From Chitinimonas viridis (GTDB taxonomy: Bacteria; Pseudomonadota; Gammaproteobacteria; Burkholderiales; Chitinimonadaceae): a stretch of 64,000 nt of DNA. Shown here in pieces: positions 17,769 through 28,220 of the stretch. The stretch's first letter is position 1. The number at the start of each line of letters is the position of its first letter. The position numbers and the translations under genes were made by a program. The notes under the pieces were generated by a model, which did no database searches, was not told the origin of the DNA, and saw only the letters and a program-made list of their open reading frames with translations. Location: assembly GCF_030409555.1 (NCBI RefSeq), contig NZ_JAUFPU010000023.1, positions 27,708 to 91,707 of the forward strand. Reading direction: 5' to 3'.

Positions 17769-19022
17769 ATGAGAAAGTTATTCTGCACCCTGGGCCTGCT
17801 GCTCAGCACCCTTTGCAGCAAGGCCGCCCCCACCCCGCCTGCCAGCGACTACCTGGCCGACTTCGACACCCTGGCCACCGAAGTCACGGCCAACTACGCC
17901 TATTTCACCGACGGGCCACAGCATTGGCAGGCCGCCGTGGCGCACTACCGCCCCCTGGCCGCCAAGGCCCGCGATCAGCTTGCCTTCATCACGGTGCTGG
18001 AACAATTGCTGGAAGAGCTGCACGACGACCACACCCAGCTCAACCGCAACACCCCCAGCTCGCCACGGCTGGTTCCCTCGGGCACCGATCTGTGGGCGGC
18101 CTGGCAGGGCGATACCGCCCGGCTGGTCCAGGTGCGGCCAGATAGCCCTGCCGCCAAGGCAGGCCTGCAAGCGGGCATGGTGATGACCCATATACAGGGC
18201 CAGCCCATTGCCGTAGCCGTGGCGCAAAAACTTGGGCGGGTAGCGCCGCAGACCAGCCAACGGGCCCGCGACTGGGCCTTGCGCTCACTGCTGGCAGGCA
18301 GGCGTGACCAGCCACGCCAGCTGCGCTTGTTGGCAGACGGCAAGCCGCTGGAGGTCACGCTGGCGGGTGTCAGCACACAGGCCAGCACGCCCCTGAGCCA
18401 CAAGCGTATCGGTAGCACCGGCTATATCCGGCTCAACAACAGTCTGGGCAAGGACGCGCTGATTACGGCCTTTGATGCAGCCCTGGCCGAGCTAGGCGAC
18501 AGCCAGGGGTTGATCCTGGATCTGCGCGACACCCCTGGCGGCGGCAACAGCAAGATAGCCCGCGCCATCATGAGCCGCTTTATTGCAGTGGAAGCCGCCT
18601 ATCAACGGCACGATCTGCCGTTGGAGGCCCAGCAAACCGGCATAGCCCGAGCCTGGCTGGAGCTGGTACAGCCACGCGGGCCATTCCAGTACACCCGCCC
18701 CTTGGTCGTACTGGTGGACCATTGGACCGGCAGCATGGGAGAAGGCCTGGCCATAGGCCTGCACAGCCTGGGCCGTGCCCAGGTGGTCGGCACTGCCATG
18801 GCCGGGCTGCTGGGCGCCACCTACACTATCCCTCTGCCGCAGAGCGGCATCAGCGCCAATGTCCCCGCCGAACGGCTGTTCCATGTCCGTGGCACGCCGC
18901 GCGAGGACTTTCAGCCACCGATACGGGTAGACCTGACCCAGCCCGCCAGCAATACCGACGACCCCATCCTGGCGGCCGGCTTGCGTGAACTGGCTAGCCA
19001 CCGCCCTGCCCAGTTACCGTAG
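17769..19022 (+). CDS. S41-family periplasmic serine protease (C-terminal processing peptidase-like)
   Basis: This 417-residue protein has a signal peptide (MRKLFCTLGLLLSTLCSKAAP). An N-terminal helical region (DYLADFDTLATEV, with LLEELHDDHTQL) is followed by a PDZ-like segment at about 115-190 (AAKAGLQAGMVMTHI) and the S41 catalytic domain at about 210-390. The latter has GYIRLNN, LDLRDTPGG and the nucleophile-region GSMGEGLAIGL (Ser in GSMGE). The family cleaves C-terminal peptides of periplasmic proteins. The lysine of a Ser/Lys dyad was not located with certainty, so the protein may belong to the subgroup that uses a different dyad. The gene is apparently monocistronic; the start has a poor ribosome binding site. 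Confidence 0.85.
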   Translation: MRKLFCTLGLLLSTLCSKAAPTPPASDYLADFDTLATEVTANYAYFTDGPQHWQAAVAHYRPLAAKARDQLAFITVLEQLLEELHDDHTQLNRNTPSSPRLVPSGTDLWAAWQGDTARLVQVRPDSPAAKAGLQAGMVMTHIQGQPIAVAVAQKLGRVAPQTSQRARDWALRSLLAGRRDQPRQLRLLADGKPLEVTLAGVSTQASTPLSHKRIGSTGYIRLNNSLGKDALITAFDAALAELGDSQGLILDLRDTPGGGNSKIARAIMSRFIAVEAAYQRHDLPLEAQQTGIARAWLELVQPRGPFQYTRPLVVLVDHWTGSMGEGLAIGLHSLGRAQVVGTAMAGLLGATYTIPLPQSGISANVPAERLFHVRGTPREDFQPPIRVDLTQPASNTDDPILAAGLRELASHRPAQLP

Positions 19023-19053
19023 TCCTATTGGTGCTGCGGGCCGCCAGCGTCCG

Positions 19054-19986
19054 TCAGCTGGCTGCAGGCACCAGCGGGCGGGTAGGAATGCCGATATTGC
19101 AGACATTGGTGTGCTCGGCGCTATGCACATACCAATCACCACTGGCATGGCGGCGCGATTCCACCAGTGCCTGCCACGTGGGCGTATCGGTACGCAGTAC
19201 CTCCAGCGCGGGGCGCTCGGCCGCAGGGATATCGGCCAGCAAGCGTACCCGCTGCAGGGGCACATGCTGCTCGGGCTTGTCATAGAAACCCATATTGCTG
19301 CCGCCACGCGGCAAGCCGGAAAGCAACTCCATACCCTTGAGCACGCGCCCCACCACCGTGATGTTCAGATCCAGTGCACGCGGCGCCTGTCCGATAATGA
19401 CGTAGAGGCTGCTGCCGTTGCTGCTGTCCACCGTATTGCCACGGCCGGCACCGATCACGCCGTAGCAGTGTGGTATCCAGGCACGGTTCTTCTTCGGGTC
19501 GGCCGCCACCGGCATGCCCTCGCTAAAGCCGGTGACCGGCGCAAAGCCATCCGCATCCTTCAGCCGGGCGATCGGCAATCCTCGGTACGCAATGGAGAAC
19601 TCCGCCGGCAGCTTGGCCTCGGCATCGCCCAGTGGCTTGACCTTGGCAGGCTCCTTCTCCTCGTCCACCGGGTCGCCCCATTGGGTGACAAAGTTATCCT
19701 GCACCCGTATCACAGCAAGGCCGTCGTAATAACCATTGCGCGCCAGCTTGCGGATATTGGCAGCATGACGCGGCGCAAAACGGGGCGCCAGTTCAAAGAT
19801 CACCTGCCCGCCGTTCAGCTCCATCACCACGGTATTTTGCCCATCCAGAGGGCGCCAATCGCTGGCGGCAGACTGTTTGATGATATCGGCAGGGCTGCGC
19901 TGCGCGGCAGCGGACACGGCATGCGAGCAAGCCAGGGCGGCAGTAGCCCCTAGCACCAGGGAAACACGAACAGTCAGCGCAGTCAC
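19054..19986 (-). CDS. Periplasmic cyclophilin-type peptidyl-prolyl isomerase
   Basis: The GTG at 19984-19986 is chosen because GGAG lies upstream with good spacing and because it yields a signal peptide (MTALTVRVSLVLGATAALAC, cleavage near AVSAAAQ); longer readings have no support. The 310-residue product has the cyclophilin fold: VVMELNGGQVIFELAPRFAPRHAANIRKLA, then YDGLAVIRVQDNFVTQWGDP, which corresponds to the FHRV...QGGDP active site. The catalytic Arg is kept, but the usual Phe-His is replaced by Val-Ile, so activity may be altered. It belongs to the larger periplasmic cyclophilins with an insertion and C-terminal extension. Confidence 0.88.
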   Translation of the reverse strand: MTALTVRVSLVLGATAALACSHAVSAAAQRSPADIIKQSAASDWRPLDGQNTVVMELNGGQVIFELAPRFAPRHAANIRKLARNGYYDGLAVIRVQDNFVTQWGDPVDEEKEPAKVKPLGDAEAKLPAEFSIAYRGLPIARLKDADGFAPVTGFSEGMPVAADPKKNRAWIPHCYGVIGAGRGNTVDSSNGSSLYVIIGQAPRALDLNITVVGRVLKGMELLSGLPRGGSNMGFYDKPEQHVPLQRVRLLADIPAAERPALEVLRTDTPTWQALVESRRHASGDWYVHSAEHTNVCNIGIPTRPLVPAAS

Positions 19987-20257
19987 GGCATTCTCCGTCT
20001 TAGGGTCAGCGGCGCAGCATGCCATAGCCAGCCAGCGCCGGCTAAGGCCCCGCACACGCAAGGGCGCCGCAAGCAAACTCCACCACCAAGCCACTCACGG
20101 CACGCGCCTGGACATCGACGCGGCACAGGCTTGATATCCAAGGGAAATATGCCCAGAGAGCAAGTCCGCATGGCGACGCAAGCGGAGTGTCCGGCAGCGC
20201 CCTCAAGCGCATGCCTGTCGCGTAAAAGGCACGTCCCACCCAGCTGCTGTCGGCCCG

Positions 20258-20291
20258 TAAAACACAAAGGGCCGCTTTGCGGCGGCCTTTT
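20258..20291 (-). terminator. Terminator of the DUF945-family gene
   Basis: On the minus strand AAAAGGCCGCC-GCAAA-GCGGCCCTTT is followed by GTGTTTTAC. A one-base bulge interrupts the stem. It lies 25 bp beyond the stop codon of the 20316-21692 gene. Confidence 0.7.
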
Positions 20292-20315
20292 GCGGGTGCT
20301 CGGCGCCAGACTAGC

Positions 20316-21692
20316 CTAGCTCTTTGCGCGCTTGGCGGTCTTCTTCGGCTTGGCCGATTTCTTGCCACCAGACAGCGACAGCGGCTTGCCATTCAGCAAC
20401 AGCTTGCCCTGGTTCATCACCAAGGTGCTGCGCAGCACGTCGCCTTCCAGGCGAGCCCAGTTGTTCTGCTTCAGCGTATCTATACCGCTGCGCACCATCT
20501 GCTCGCTGGCCTCGTCCAGTTGCTGCTTGTCCACGCCCTCGCCCCCTTGCTTGCCCATCATGGTGCGCGATAATTCGCGAACCATGCCCAGAGGCACGCT
20601 GGCATCAAAACGCAGTTGCACTTTCTTCATGATACGGTCGAAGTTCTGCAGGTCGCGGTCGGTCAGCTTGGCCAGCTTGACCTGGCCCTTGATCTGGGCC
20701 TTGTGACCGTGATAGCGGGCGGAGATATCGTCAACATCCAGCACCACGCCCTGCTTCACCATGGCCATACCATGCTTCATCACCATGGACAGGGTAGCGT
20801 TAAGCTGGGCATCCGGCGCCTGCTTCTGCGCAGCCAGTACCTTGGCGTCCTTGTTCATGGCCGCCAGGGCTTCCAGCTGCAGGCCACTGATACGCACGGC
20901 CAGATTGGCATCTTCTACGCTATCCTCACCCCATTTGATGGCCTTGATCGAGCCGGTATAGCCGATGACAGCCGTCGTGCCCTTGGCTTGTATATCGAAG
21001 CCATAGCGCAAGGATTGCAGCTGAACCGTCATGGGCAAGCGCTTGGGGGTGACGGTCACCTGCTCGACCTTGGCTTCGCCGTTGCCAAACCACAAATCCA
21101 GCGGCCCTTGCACCTGGCTGCTCGCCATGGTGAGACCGGTGGCTTTCAGCGTCAGCTCCTTGTTGTCCATGTCCAGCGTATCGGAGCTGGCGGCCATGGT
21201 GACCCGACGCATGTCGGACTTCACCAGGGCACGGCCAGCCATGCCGGACCAGTTCATCAGGCTGGCAGCAGGCTCGTCGTGGTAATTGAGTGGGTCGAGC
21301 TTGAAATCCACGGCAATGTCGCCGTCGGCCAGTTTCTGCTTGCTGAAATGCAAGGGCCTGGCGTTGCCAAACAGCTTCTTCAGGCGCTGCTGGGTAGGCT
21401 CGGAGAAGTCGAACTTCTCGATACGCTCCAGCTTGGTCTCCAGGTCCAACTCGCTGCTTACCAGGGGGCTAAGCTCGCCCACAATGCCCATATAGGTCTG
21501 GAACAGTTCCGATTCCTGCATCTCGCGCATGGCTTCGGCAGCCATATCCGCGTCAGTCTTCTTTGCAGCAGGCTCGGCAACTGGCGGTGCAGCGGGATCA
21601 ACGGCGGGCTGGTCGCTTGCATAAGCGGGTTGGGCCAGCAACAGGCAGGCCGCAGCCAGGGAGGTAAGGCGGGAAATTTTTATCACGTGCAT
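20316..21692 (-). CDS. DUF945 (YdgA-like) exported protein
   Basis: With the start at ATG 21690-21692 the protein has 458 residues and a signal peptide (MHVIKISRLTSLAAACLLLAQPAYA). A GTG two codons downstream has better spacing to AAGG and is an alternative. The reading to 21731 runs through a repeat region and is less likely. Repeating beta-strand segments and the C-terminal pattern NWARLEGDVLRSTLVMNQGKLLLNGKPL are typical of the DUF945/YdgA family, whose function is poorly known (periplasmic or membrane-associated, AsmA-like beta structure suggested). It ends in a Lys/Ala-rich tail (KKSAKPKKTAKRAKS). The nested inverted repeat at 21717-21780 lies immediately upstream. Confidence 0.78.
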   Translation of the reverse strand: MHVIKISRLTSLAAACLLLAQPAYASDQPAVDPAAPPVAEPAAKKTDADMAAEAMREMQESELFQTYMGIVGELSPLVSSELDLETKLERIEKFDFSEPTQQRLKKLFGNARPLHFSKQKLADGDIAVDFKLDPLNYHDEPAASLMNWSGMAGRALVKSDMRRVTMAASSDTLDMDNKELTLKATGLTMASSQVQGPLDLWFGNGEAKVEQVTVTPKRLPMTVQLQSLRYGFDIQAKGTTAVIGYTGSIKAIKWGEDSVEDANLAVRISGLQLEALAAMNKDAKVLAAQKQAPDAQLNATLSMVMKHGMAMVKQGVVLDVDDISARYHGHKAQIKGQVKLAKLTDRDLQNFDRIMKKVQLRFDASVPLGMVRELSRTMMGKQGGEGVDKQQLDEASEQMVRSGIDTLKQNNWARLEGDVLRSTLVMNQGKLLLNGKPLSLSGGKKSAKPKKTAKRAKS

Positions 21693-21716
21693 ACCTTGAA
21701 TGTATTGAACAGGGTC

Positions 21717-21780
21717 TTTGAACCTGTTCACGATTTCTTCACCCCGGCGCCGGGACGAAAAGATCGTGAACAGGCTCTTA
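21717..21780. repeat. REP-like near-perfect palindrome (about 62 bp)
   Basis: The left arm AACCTGTTCACGAT (21721-21734) and right arm ATCGTGAACAGGCT (21763-21776) enclose TTCTTCA...GACGAAAAG. The centre is a perfect 12-bp palindrome CCCGGCGCCGGG (21743-21754). The arms match over about 33 nt each with only a few mismatches. A further TGAACAGG at 21706-21713 repeats the arm sequence. The whole could form a long cruciform or RNA hairpin. It may be a dispersed REP/MITE-type element or an operator; one copy in the window cannot decide. Confidence 0.7.
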
Positions 21781-21900
21781 CGTTACCGCGTATGCGGCGC
21801 ATCAGTTTCGCAGTGCGCGGCAATATAGCACCAAGCCAGCAGCTGACTGTCGGCATTTTTCGGGGGCGATCCGGTCAATATTTACAGGTCCTGCCAGGGT

Positions 21901-22680
21901 TCAGGCATAGCGCCGCACGACATCCTCTATGCGGCGCTGGGTGGCGGGCACCCTCAGCACCTCGTCGACATGCCCCAGTATCTCGGCAGCACGGGGGTGA
22001 TCCTTGCGTACCCCCAGGTGGAAAGGCACGTTGGGCGCTATATAGGGAGCGGGGATGGAGACGATCTCCTGCAATATGCCCAACTTGCGCAAGCGCCATT
22101 TGGTGACGATGGGGCTCAGGGAAACATGCACATCCCCCCGCGTAGCCATCACCATCCTGAAGATGGCGTCATGCCCCGGCGTCCACTCCACATGCGGAAA
22201 ATCCTTCAGCGCCTGCTCCGCCCACTGGTTACCCTTCTGGTCCACCAGGTAAAAAGCCTTGAGTTCATCGCGGGTCTTGATGCGCTCCAGTTCTGCCCTG
22301 CGCAGGTGATAGGCATTGAAGAAGAGATGTGGCTGCAGCTGTACCACCGGCACGCTATGGAACAGGGCGTACTGCTTGCGTTCGTCCGAGGCAAAAGTAC
22401 AGAGGGCTTCCGCCAGCCCCTGCTGCACCATCATCTGTGCCCGTCGCCAAGGCAGGCCGACGTTGGACGGCACCAGGCCGTTCAGCTCGCTCAGAATGGG
22501 GTCGAGCACATCGGGCAGTATCCCCAGCACCCGGCTGGTACTGGTGGCGCTGTCTATATAGGAGTACGGCGCGTAGTCATCGTTGTAGCTGACCACAAAG
22601 CGCTCAGGCGGTGTGGCCGCAGCCAGCAGCAAGGGCGAGGCGCCCAGTAGCCGCAGTGTCTTTCTGCGTTGCTGGTCCAT
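21901..22680 (-). CDS. Periplasmic substrate-binding-like protein (SBP_bac_3 type), orphan
   Basis: This 259-residue protein has a short N-terminal export signal (MDQQRRKTLRLLGASPLLLAAATPP) with RR in its n-region. An extracellular solute-binding family 3 fold follows: FVVSYNDDYAPYSYIDSA at the start, GILPDVLDPILSEL, WRRAQMMVQQGLAEAL and HLGVRKDHPRAAEILGHVDE at the C-terminus. No ABC permease or ATPase genes are adjacent, so it may be a sensor or accessory binding protein rather than part of a transporter. GGAG lies 8 nt before the ATG. It is downstream of mmsA on the same strand but is separated from it by a hairpin at 22763-22789, and it has its own ribosome binding site. Confidence 0.8.
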   Translation of the reverse strand: MDQQRRKTLRLLGASPLLLAAATPPERFVVSYNDDYAPYSYIDSATSTSRVLGILPDVLDPILSELNGLVPSNVGLPWRRAQMMVQQGLAEALCTFASDERKQYALFHSVPVVQLQPHLFFNAYHLRRAELERIKTRDELKAFYLVDQKGNQWAEQALKDFPHVEWTPGHDAIFRMVMATRGDVHVSLSPIVTKWRLRKLGILQEIVSIPAPYIAPNVPFHLGVRKDHPRAAEILGHVDEVLRVPATQRRIEDVVRRYA

Positions 22681-22762
22681 GATAGTGCTCCGTCGGCAGT
22701 CGGCCTGCAGATAAGCCCAGTCTAGCCCTTGCCGTGCGGATTGCCGCCCCGCCCATCGCCCA

Positions 22763-22789
22763 CCTGCCAGGCATGCGCCACCTGGCAGG
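22763..22789 (-). terminator. Hairpin downstream of mmsA
   Basis: CCTGCCAGG (22763-22771) and CCTGGCAGG (22781-22789) form a 9-bp stem about 18 bp past the mmsA stop codon. There is no T tract, so this may be a Rho-dependent or RNA-stability hairpin rather than a true intrinsic terminator. Confidence 0.4.
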
Positions 22790-22806
22790 CGGTGGCATCG
22801 CTCAGG

Positions 22807-24309
<1,503 letters not shown>

Positions 24310-24400
24310 GATGCCTGCCCTGCGTATGGGTAATTCAGATGCGGCCGTCACGCCAGCATAGGCGACGGCAACGGATTAGATGACCGATGGCGAGCGCGCC

Positions 24401-25741
24401 TCAGCCTGCCGCCCGGATCGACTCCCGCAAGACTTCGGCCATATGGCCTATCTCTTCGGGCGTGGAAACAAAAGTCGGCCCCATGGCAATGATGTCGCCG
24501 GTAAACCGGAACAGCACCCCGCGCTTGAGCGCCTCCTCGAACACTCGGATGGCACGCAGGCCGGGCTTGCCCTCCATGGGCGCCAGCTCCACCGCCGCTG
24601 CCAGCTGGCAGTTGCGTATATCGATCACATTGGCCTCGCCCTTGAGGCCATGCACAGCCTCTTCCAGGGTCTTGCTAAGTGCATTGACCCGAGGGTAGAT
24701 CTGCTCCTCGGCGATCACATCCAGTGCGGCATGGGCTGCCGCCACCGCCAGCGCGTGGCCCGAGTAGGTGTAGCCATGGAAGAACTCCACCATATGGTCC
24801 GGGCCGGTCATGAAGGTGTCGTAGATCGATTTGGTCGCGATGACGCCGCCCATCGGCACCAGGCCATTGTTCACGCCCTTGGCGAAGGTGATGAGGTCGG
24901 GGGTGACATCGAAGTACTGGGCGGCGAAGGGTTGGCCCATGCGGCCAAAGCCGGTGATCACTTCGTCGAAGATCAGCAGGATGCCATGCTTGGTGCACAG
25001 CTCACGCAGGCGCTTGAGATAGCCCTGCGGCGGCACGATAACGCCGGCCGAGCCCTGCATGGGCTCCACGATCACGGCAGCGATGGTAGAGGCATCATGC
25101 AAGGCCACCAGCCGCTCCAGCTCATCGGCCAGGTGGCTACCCCATTGCGGCTCGCCCCGGCTGAATGCCATTTCCTTGAGGTTGTGGGTGTGCGGCAGAT
25201 GATCCACCCCCGGCAGCATACCCGCGGCAAACATCTTGCGGTTGGCCACCATGCCCCCTACCGAGATGCCGCCAAAACCAACACCGTGATAGCCCTTCTC
25301 CCGGCCGATAAAGCGGGTGCGATGGGCTTCGCCCCGGGCACGGTGATAGGCCAGCGCCATCTTCAGCGCCGTATCGACGGCTTCGGAACCCGAATTGCAG
25401 AAGAACACATGCTCGAAGCCTGCCGGCGCCGCCTCGGCAATGCGCTCGGCCAGCTTGAACACGCCCGGCGTGCCCATCTGGAAAGCCGTACCATAGTCCA
25501 GCACATCAAGCTGCTGCTTGACGGCCTCCACCAGGCGCGGGTGCCGGTGGCCCAGGCCACAGCACCACAGGCCGGACAGCGCGTCGTAAAGCTTGTGGTT
25601 CTCGGTGGTCCAGTAATAGCTGCCTTCCGCCCGGGCCAGCATGCGATGTACCCGGTGGGCCGCATCCTGCTTGTAGTAGCGGTTATGGCTGAAAGGCATC
25701 CAGTAGGGATTGAGATTCAGTTGCTCGCTATCGTTGTGGCC
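24401..25741 (-). CDS. Beta-alanine (omega-amino acid)--pyruvate aminotransferase
   Basis: This is a class III PLP aminotransferase. The start at ATG 25739-25741 (MGHNDSEQLNLNPYWMPF) is preferred because GGAG precedes it by about 8 nt and the resulting 446 residues match the family; upstream ATGs at 25783 and 25810 lack ribosome binding sites. Motifs include LWCCGLGHRHPRLVEAV, FFCNSGSEAVDTALKMA, FDEVITGFGRMG, and the PLP lysine in LITFAKGVNNGLVPMG. The family moves the amino group of beta-alanine to pyruvate, giving malonate semialdehyde. It lies directly upstream of mmsA and is divergent from a MocR-type regulator that probably controls it. Confidence 0.93.
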   Translation of the reverse strand, partial: GHNDSEQLNLNPYWMPFSHNRYYKQDAAHRVHRMLARAEGSYYWTTENHKLYDALSGLWCCGLGHRHPRLVEAVKQQLDVLDYGTAFQMGTPGVFKLAERIAEAAPAGFEHVFFCNSGSEAVDTALKMALAYHRARGEAHRTRFIGREKGYHGVGFGGISVGGMVANRKMFAAGMLPGVDHLPHTHNLKEMAFSRGEPQWGSHLADELERLVALHDASTIAAVIVEPMQGSAGVIVPPQGYLKRLRELCTKHGILLIFDEVITGFGRMGQPFAAQYFDVTPDLITFAKGVNNGLVPMGGVIATKSIYDTFMTGPDHMVEFFHGYTYSGHALAVAAAHAALDVIAEEQIYPRVNALSKTLEEAVHGLKGEANVIDIRNCQLAAAVELAPMEGKPGLRAIRVFEEALKRGVLFRFTGDIIAMGPTFVSTPEEIGHMAEVLRESIRAAG

Positions 25742-25911
25742 CATGGTGGTCTCCGTGGCTGGGGGCTGATCTGTATTGGTCATGTACTGGCCGCTGCACT
25801 CTCCGGCCATTTGTCACTAGCCGCCAGTATCGGTGAGAATTCAGCTATACCGCCATATACAAGCCCTGCCATCCGGCAGCCAGATGTACAGATACCCAGG
25901 CCAGTACAGTC

Positions 25912-27291
25912 ATGTTGCAACTCGACCCCAGCGCCACCAGTCCGCTTACCGAACAGATCGTGCAGGGCCTGATAGGCAAGATAGAACGCGGCCTGCTCAG
26001 TGAAGGCGCCCGACTGCCATCGGTGCGTGGTTTGGCCCAGGCTACGGGCGTCAGCCCGTTTACCGTGGCCGAAGCCTATAACCGGCTGGTAGCCGGTGGC
26101 TGGATCATGGCGCAGCGGGCACGCGGCTACTTCGTGGCCACACGGCAGCGCCCACCGGCGGCGCCGGTACGCTCGCCGGTGGATGACGCCTGGCTGCTGC
26201 GCCGCGTCTATGAGGACGCTGAACTAGAGCTGCAGGCCGGTGGCGGCTGGCTACCGCATGACTGGCTGTACGAGGACGGTGTAAGGGCTGCGCTGCGCAA
26301 TCTGGCCAAGGCACCGGGTGACCTGCTGACCCGCTATGGCCATCCGCAAGGCCTGCCTGCACTGCGCAGCCATCTGCAGTGGCGGCTGGCCCTGCGGGGA
26401 CTGGAAGCGCCGGCCGAGCGCATCGTCCTGACCCACGGCGCCAGCCAGGGCCTGGATCTGGCGGTGCGGCTGCTGGTCAAGCCCGGCGACACCGTGCTGA
26501 TCGACAGCCCCGGCTACTCCACCCTGATCGCCGCGCTGCTGTTGCACGGCGCCAAACTGGTCGGCATCCCCCGCACCCTGGCTGGGCCGGACGTCGCCGC
26601 TGTGGCGCAAGCAGCAGCCCGGCACCAGCCGGTCGCCCTGTTCACCAACAGCGCCCTGCACAACCCCACCGGCACCAGCACCACGGCCGCCACGGCACAT
26701 CAGTTGCTCAAGCTGGCCGACCGGCATGATTTCCATATCGTGGAAGACGACCCCTTTGCCGACCTGCAATTGCACCCCAGCCCCAGCCTGGCCAGCCTGG
26801 ATGGACTGGAGCGCGTCATCTACCTGGGCAGCTTCTCCAAGACCTTGTCGCCAGCCCTGCGCGTGGGCTTTCTGCTGGCCCGTGCCGACCTGCTGACCCG
26901 CGCCACACAACTCAAGATGGTGGCGGGGCTGACCGGCTCTGGCATCATGGAGTCCGCTACCCTGTCCATGCTCACCGACGGCCACCACCGCACCCATCTC
27001 GATCGCCTGCGCGACCGCCTGGGTGAGGCCCAGGCCCGCGTCTGCGGCCGCCTGGCTGAACTGGGCTGGCAGGTTTTCCACCAACCCGCAGGCGGGCTGT
27101 TCCTGTGGGCAGAGGCACCGCCACAGATGGATGTCAGCCGCCTGACCGAAGCGGCCGCCACCGTGGGCATCGCCCTCGCCCCAGGGCGTTTCTACCTGCC
27201 GGACGGCGGTAGCAGCCGGCACTTCCGCTTCAACGCCGCCTGGGCAGACAATAGCCGGCTGTATGGTTGGCTGGCGGCACAATCAAGCTGA
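25912..27291 (+). CDS. MocR-type transcriptional regulator (GntR HTH fused to aminotransferase fold)
   Basis: This 459-residue protein has an N-terminal GntR winged helix (about 1-75: PLTEQIVQGLIGKIERGLL, LPSVRGLAQATGVSPFTVAEAYNRLV). A class I aminotransferase-like effector domain follows (about 100-459), with LTHGASQGLDLAVRLLV, NPTGTSTT and the PLP lysine in YLGSFSKTLSPALRVGF. MocR regulators use PLP, usually as an aldimine with a ligand, to sense amino compounds. Its position, divergent from the omega-aminotransferase across about 170 bp, suggests it governs beta-alanine catabolism. Short TACAG-type repeats lie upstream of its start but were not resolved into a defined operator. Confidence 0.92.
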   Translation: MLQLDPSATSPLTEQIVQGLIGKIERGLLSEGARLPSVRGLAQATGVSPFTVAEAYNRLVAGGWIMAQRARGYFVATRQRPPAAPVRSPVDDAWLLRRVYEDAELELQAGGGWLPHDWLYEDGVRAALRNLAKAPGDLLTRYGHPQGLPALRSHLQWRLALRGLEAPAERIVLTHGASQGLDLAVRLLVKPGDTVLIDSPGYSTLIAALLLHGAKLVGIPRTLAGPDVAAVAQAAARHQPVALFTNSALHNPTGTSTTAATAHQLLKLADRHDFHIVEDDPFADLQLHPSPSLASLDGLERVIYLGSFSKTLSPALRVGFLLARADLLTRATQLKMVAGLTGSGIMESATLSMLTDGHHRTHLDRLRDRLGEAQARVCGRLAELGWQVFHQPAGGLFLWAEAPPQMDVSRLTEAAATVGIALAPGRFYLPDGGSSRHFRFNAAWADNSRLYGWLAAQSS

Positions 27292-27392
27292 CCGCTTGTC
27301 GGCATGGTAAAAATGGCACTGCCCTATCCTCCATCCGGGTGATTACCGGGCACGGACACTGGCCTATCTTCCATCACTGGAGGAGCGCCAGC

Positions 27393-28031
27393 ATGACACT
27401 AGCCCACTTGTATCTGCCCAATACCGCAAGCCCACCGCGCAGGCCGCATACCCGCCTTCAGCGCCCCCCAATCGTCCGGCGCCACGCCGAACCCAGTCAT
27501 CCCGACACTGCTCTGGCCGTAGTGAGCATTGATGGCAGGGTGCTATACAGCAATGCGGCAGCCGCCGTGGTATTCCGCCTCGACAGTGGCCTGAGCCAGG
27601 TCGATGGTAGGCTGCATGCACCGGAGATGAATACCGCCTTGCGGGTCGCGCTGGCTGCTGCATCAGGCTTGCTGGGGCAAGCACATGCCAGTTCGCTGCG
27701 GCTACAGCGACAAGGACACGGCTGGCGGCTGCTGTGCCTGCCCATGCCCCCGGCCTGGACGGACAAGGTATTCAGCATCAGCCGCACCGCCCTGCTGTTG
27801 ATGGTCGGCGACCACGCCCCACCTGCCAGCGCCATCTGGCGCCAGGTCTACGGCTTCACCACCGAGGAATGCAGACTGGCGAACTGGCTGCTGCATGAAG
27901 ACGGCCACTATGCCGGCCAGTTCGACTGGCTGCGCGGCAGCCTTGGCCGCTTGCTGCAGAAAACCGGTACAGAAGATACCGACAAGCTGCTGAGCACCTT
28001 GCGCGTCAGCAGTGGTCGCCATGCCATCTGA
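27393..28031 (+). CDS. LuxR-like protein with PAS-like N-domain and a shortened C-terminal HTH
   Basis: The ATG at 27393 is chosen because GGAGGAG lies about 7 nt upstream; the longer reading from 27267 has no ribosome binding site. The 212-residue product has a PAS-like region (about 40-150: ALAVVSIDGRVLYSNAAAAVVFRL, with LRLQRQGHGWRLLCLPMP). Its C-terminus aligns by eye with PAS-LuxR regulators at both ends (YGFTTEECRLANWLL and LGRLLQKTGTEDTDKLLSTL), but the segment that normally holds the recognition helix is about seven residues short. DNA binding may therefore be lost. Target genes cannot be inferred; it sits between the MocR gene and a solute-binding protein gene. Confidence 0.65.
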   Translation: MTLAHLYLPNTASPPRRPHTRLQRPPIVRRHAEPSHPDTALAVVSIDGRVLYSNAAAAVVFRLDSGLSQVDGRLHAPEMNTALRVALAAASGLLGQAHASSLRLQRQGHGWRLLCLPMPPAWTDKVFSISRTALLLMVGDHAPPASAIWRQVYGFTTEECRLANWLLHEDGHYAGQFDWLRGSLGRLLQKTGTEDTDKLLSTLRVSSGRHAI

Positions 28032-28220
28032 CCCGGCAATGTCAAGCGTCGCCGACAAGACCCGGTATAGCGGCTCTGGCTACGTGTGCGGGCGTAGGCG
28101 CACTCAGGCACAACAAGGCTAAAACGGTTCTGTTAGCGGTTATTTTCGGGCAAGGACTTGTGCCTGGCAGGGTGTGCACTACAACTCAAGCTAGTGCATA
28201 CCCACAAGGTTCCTTTCCTC

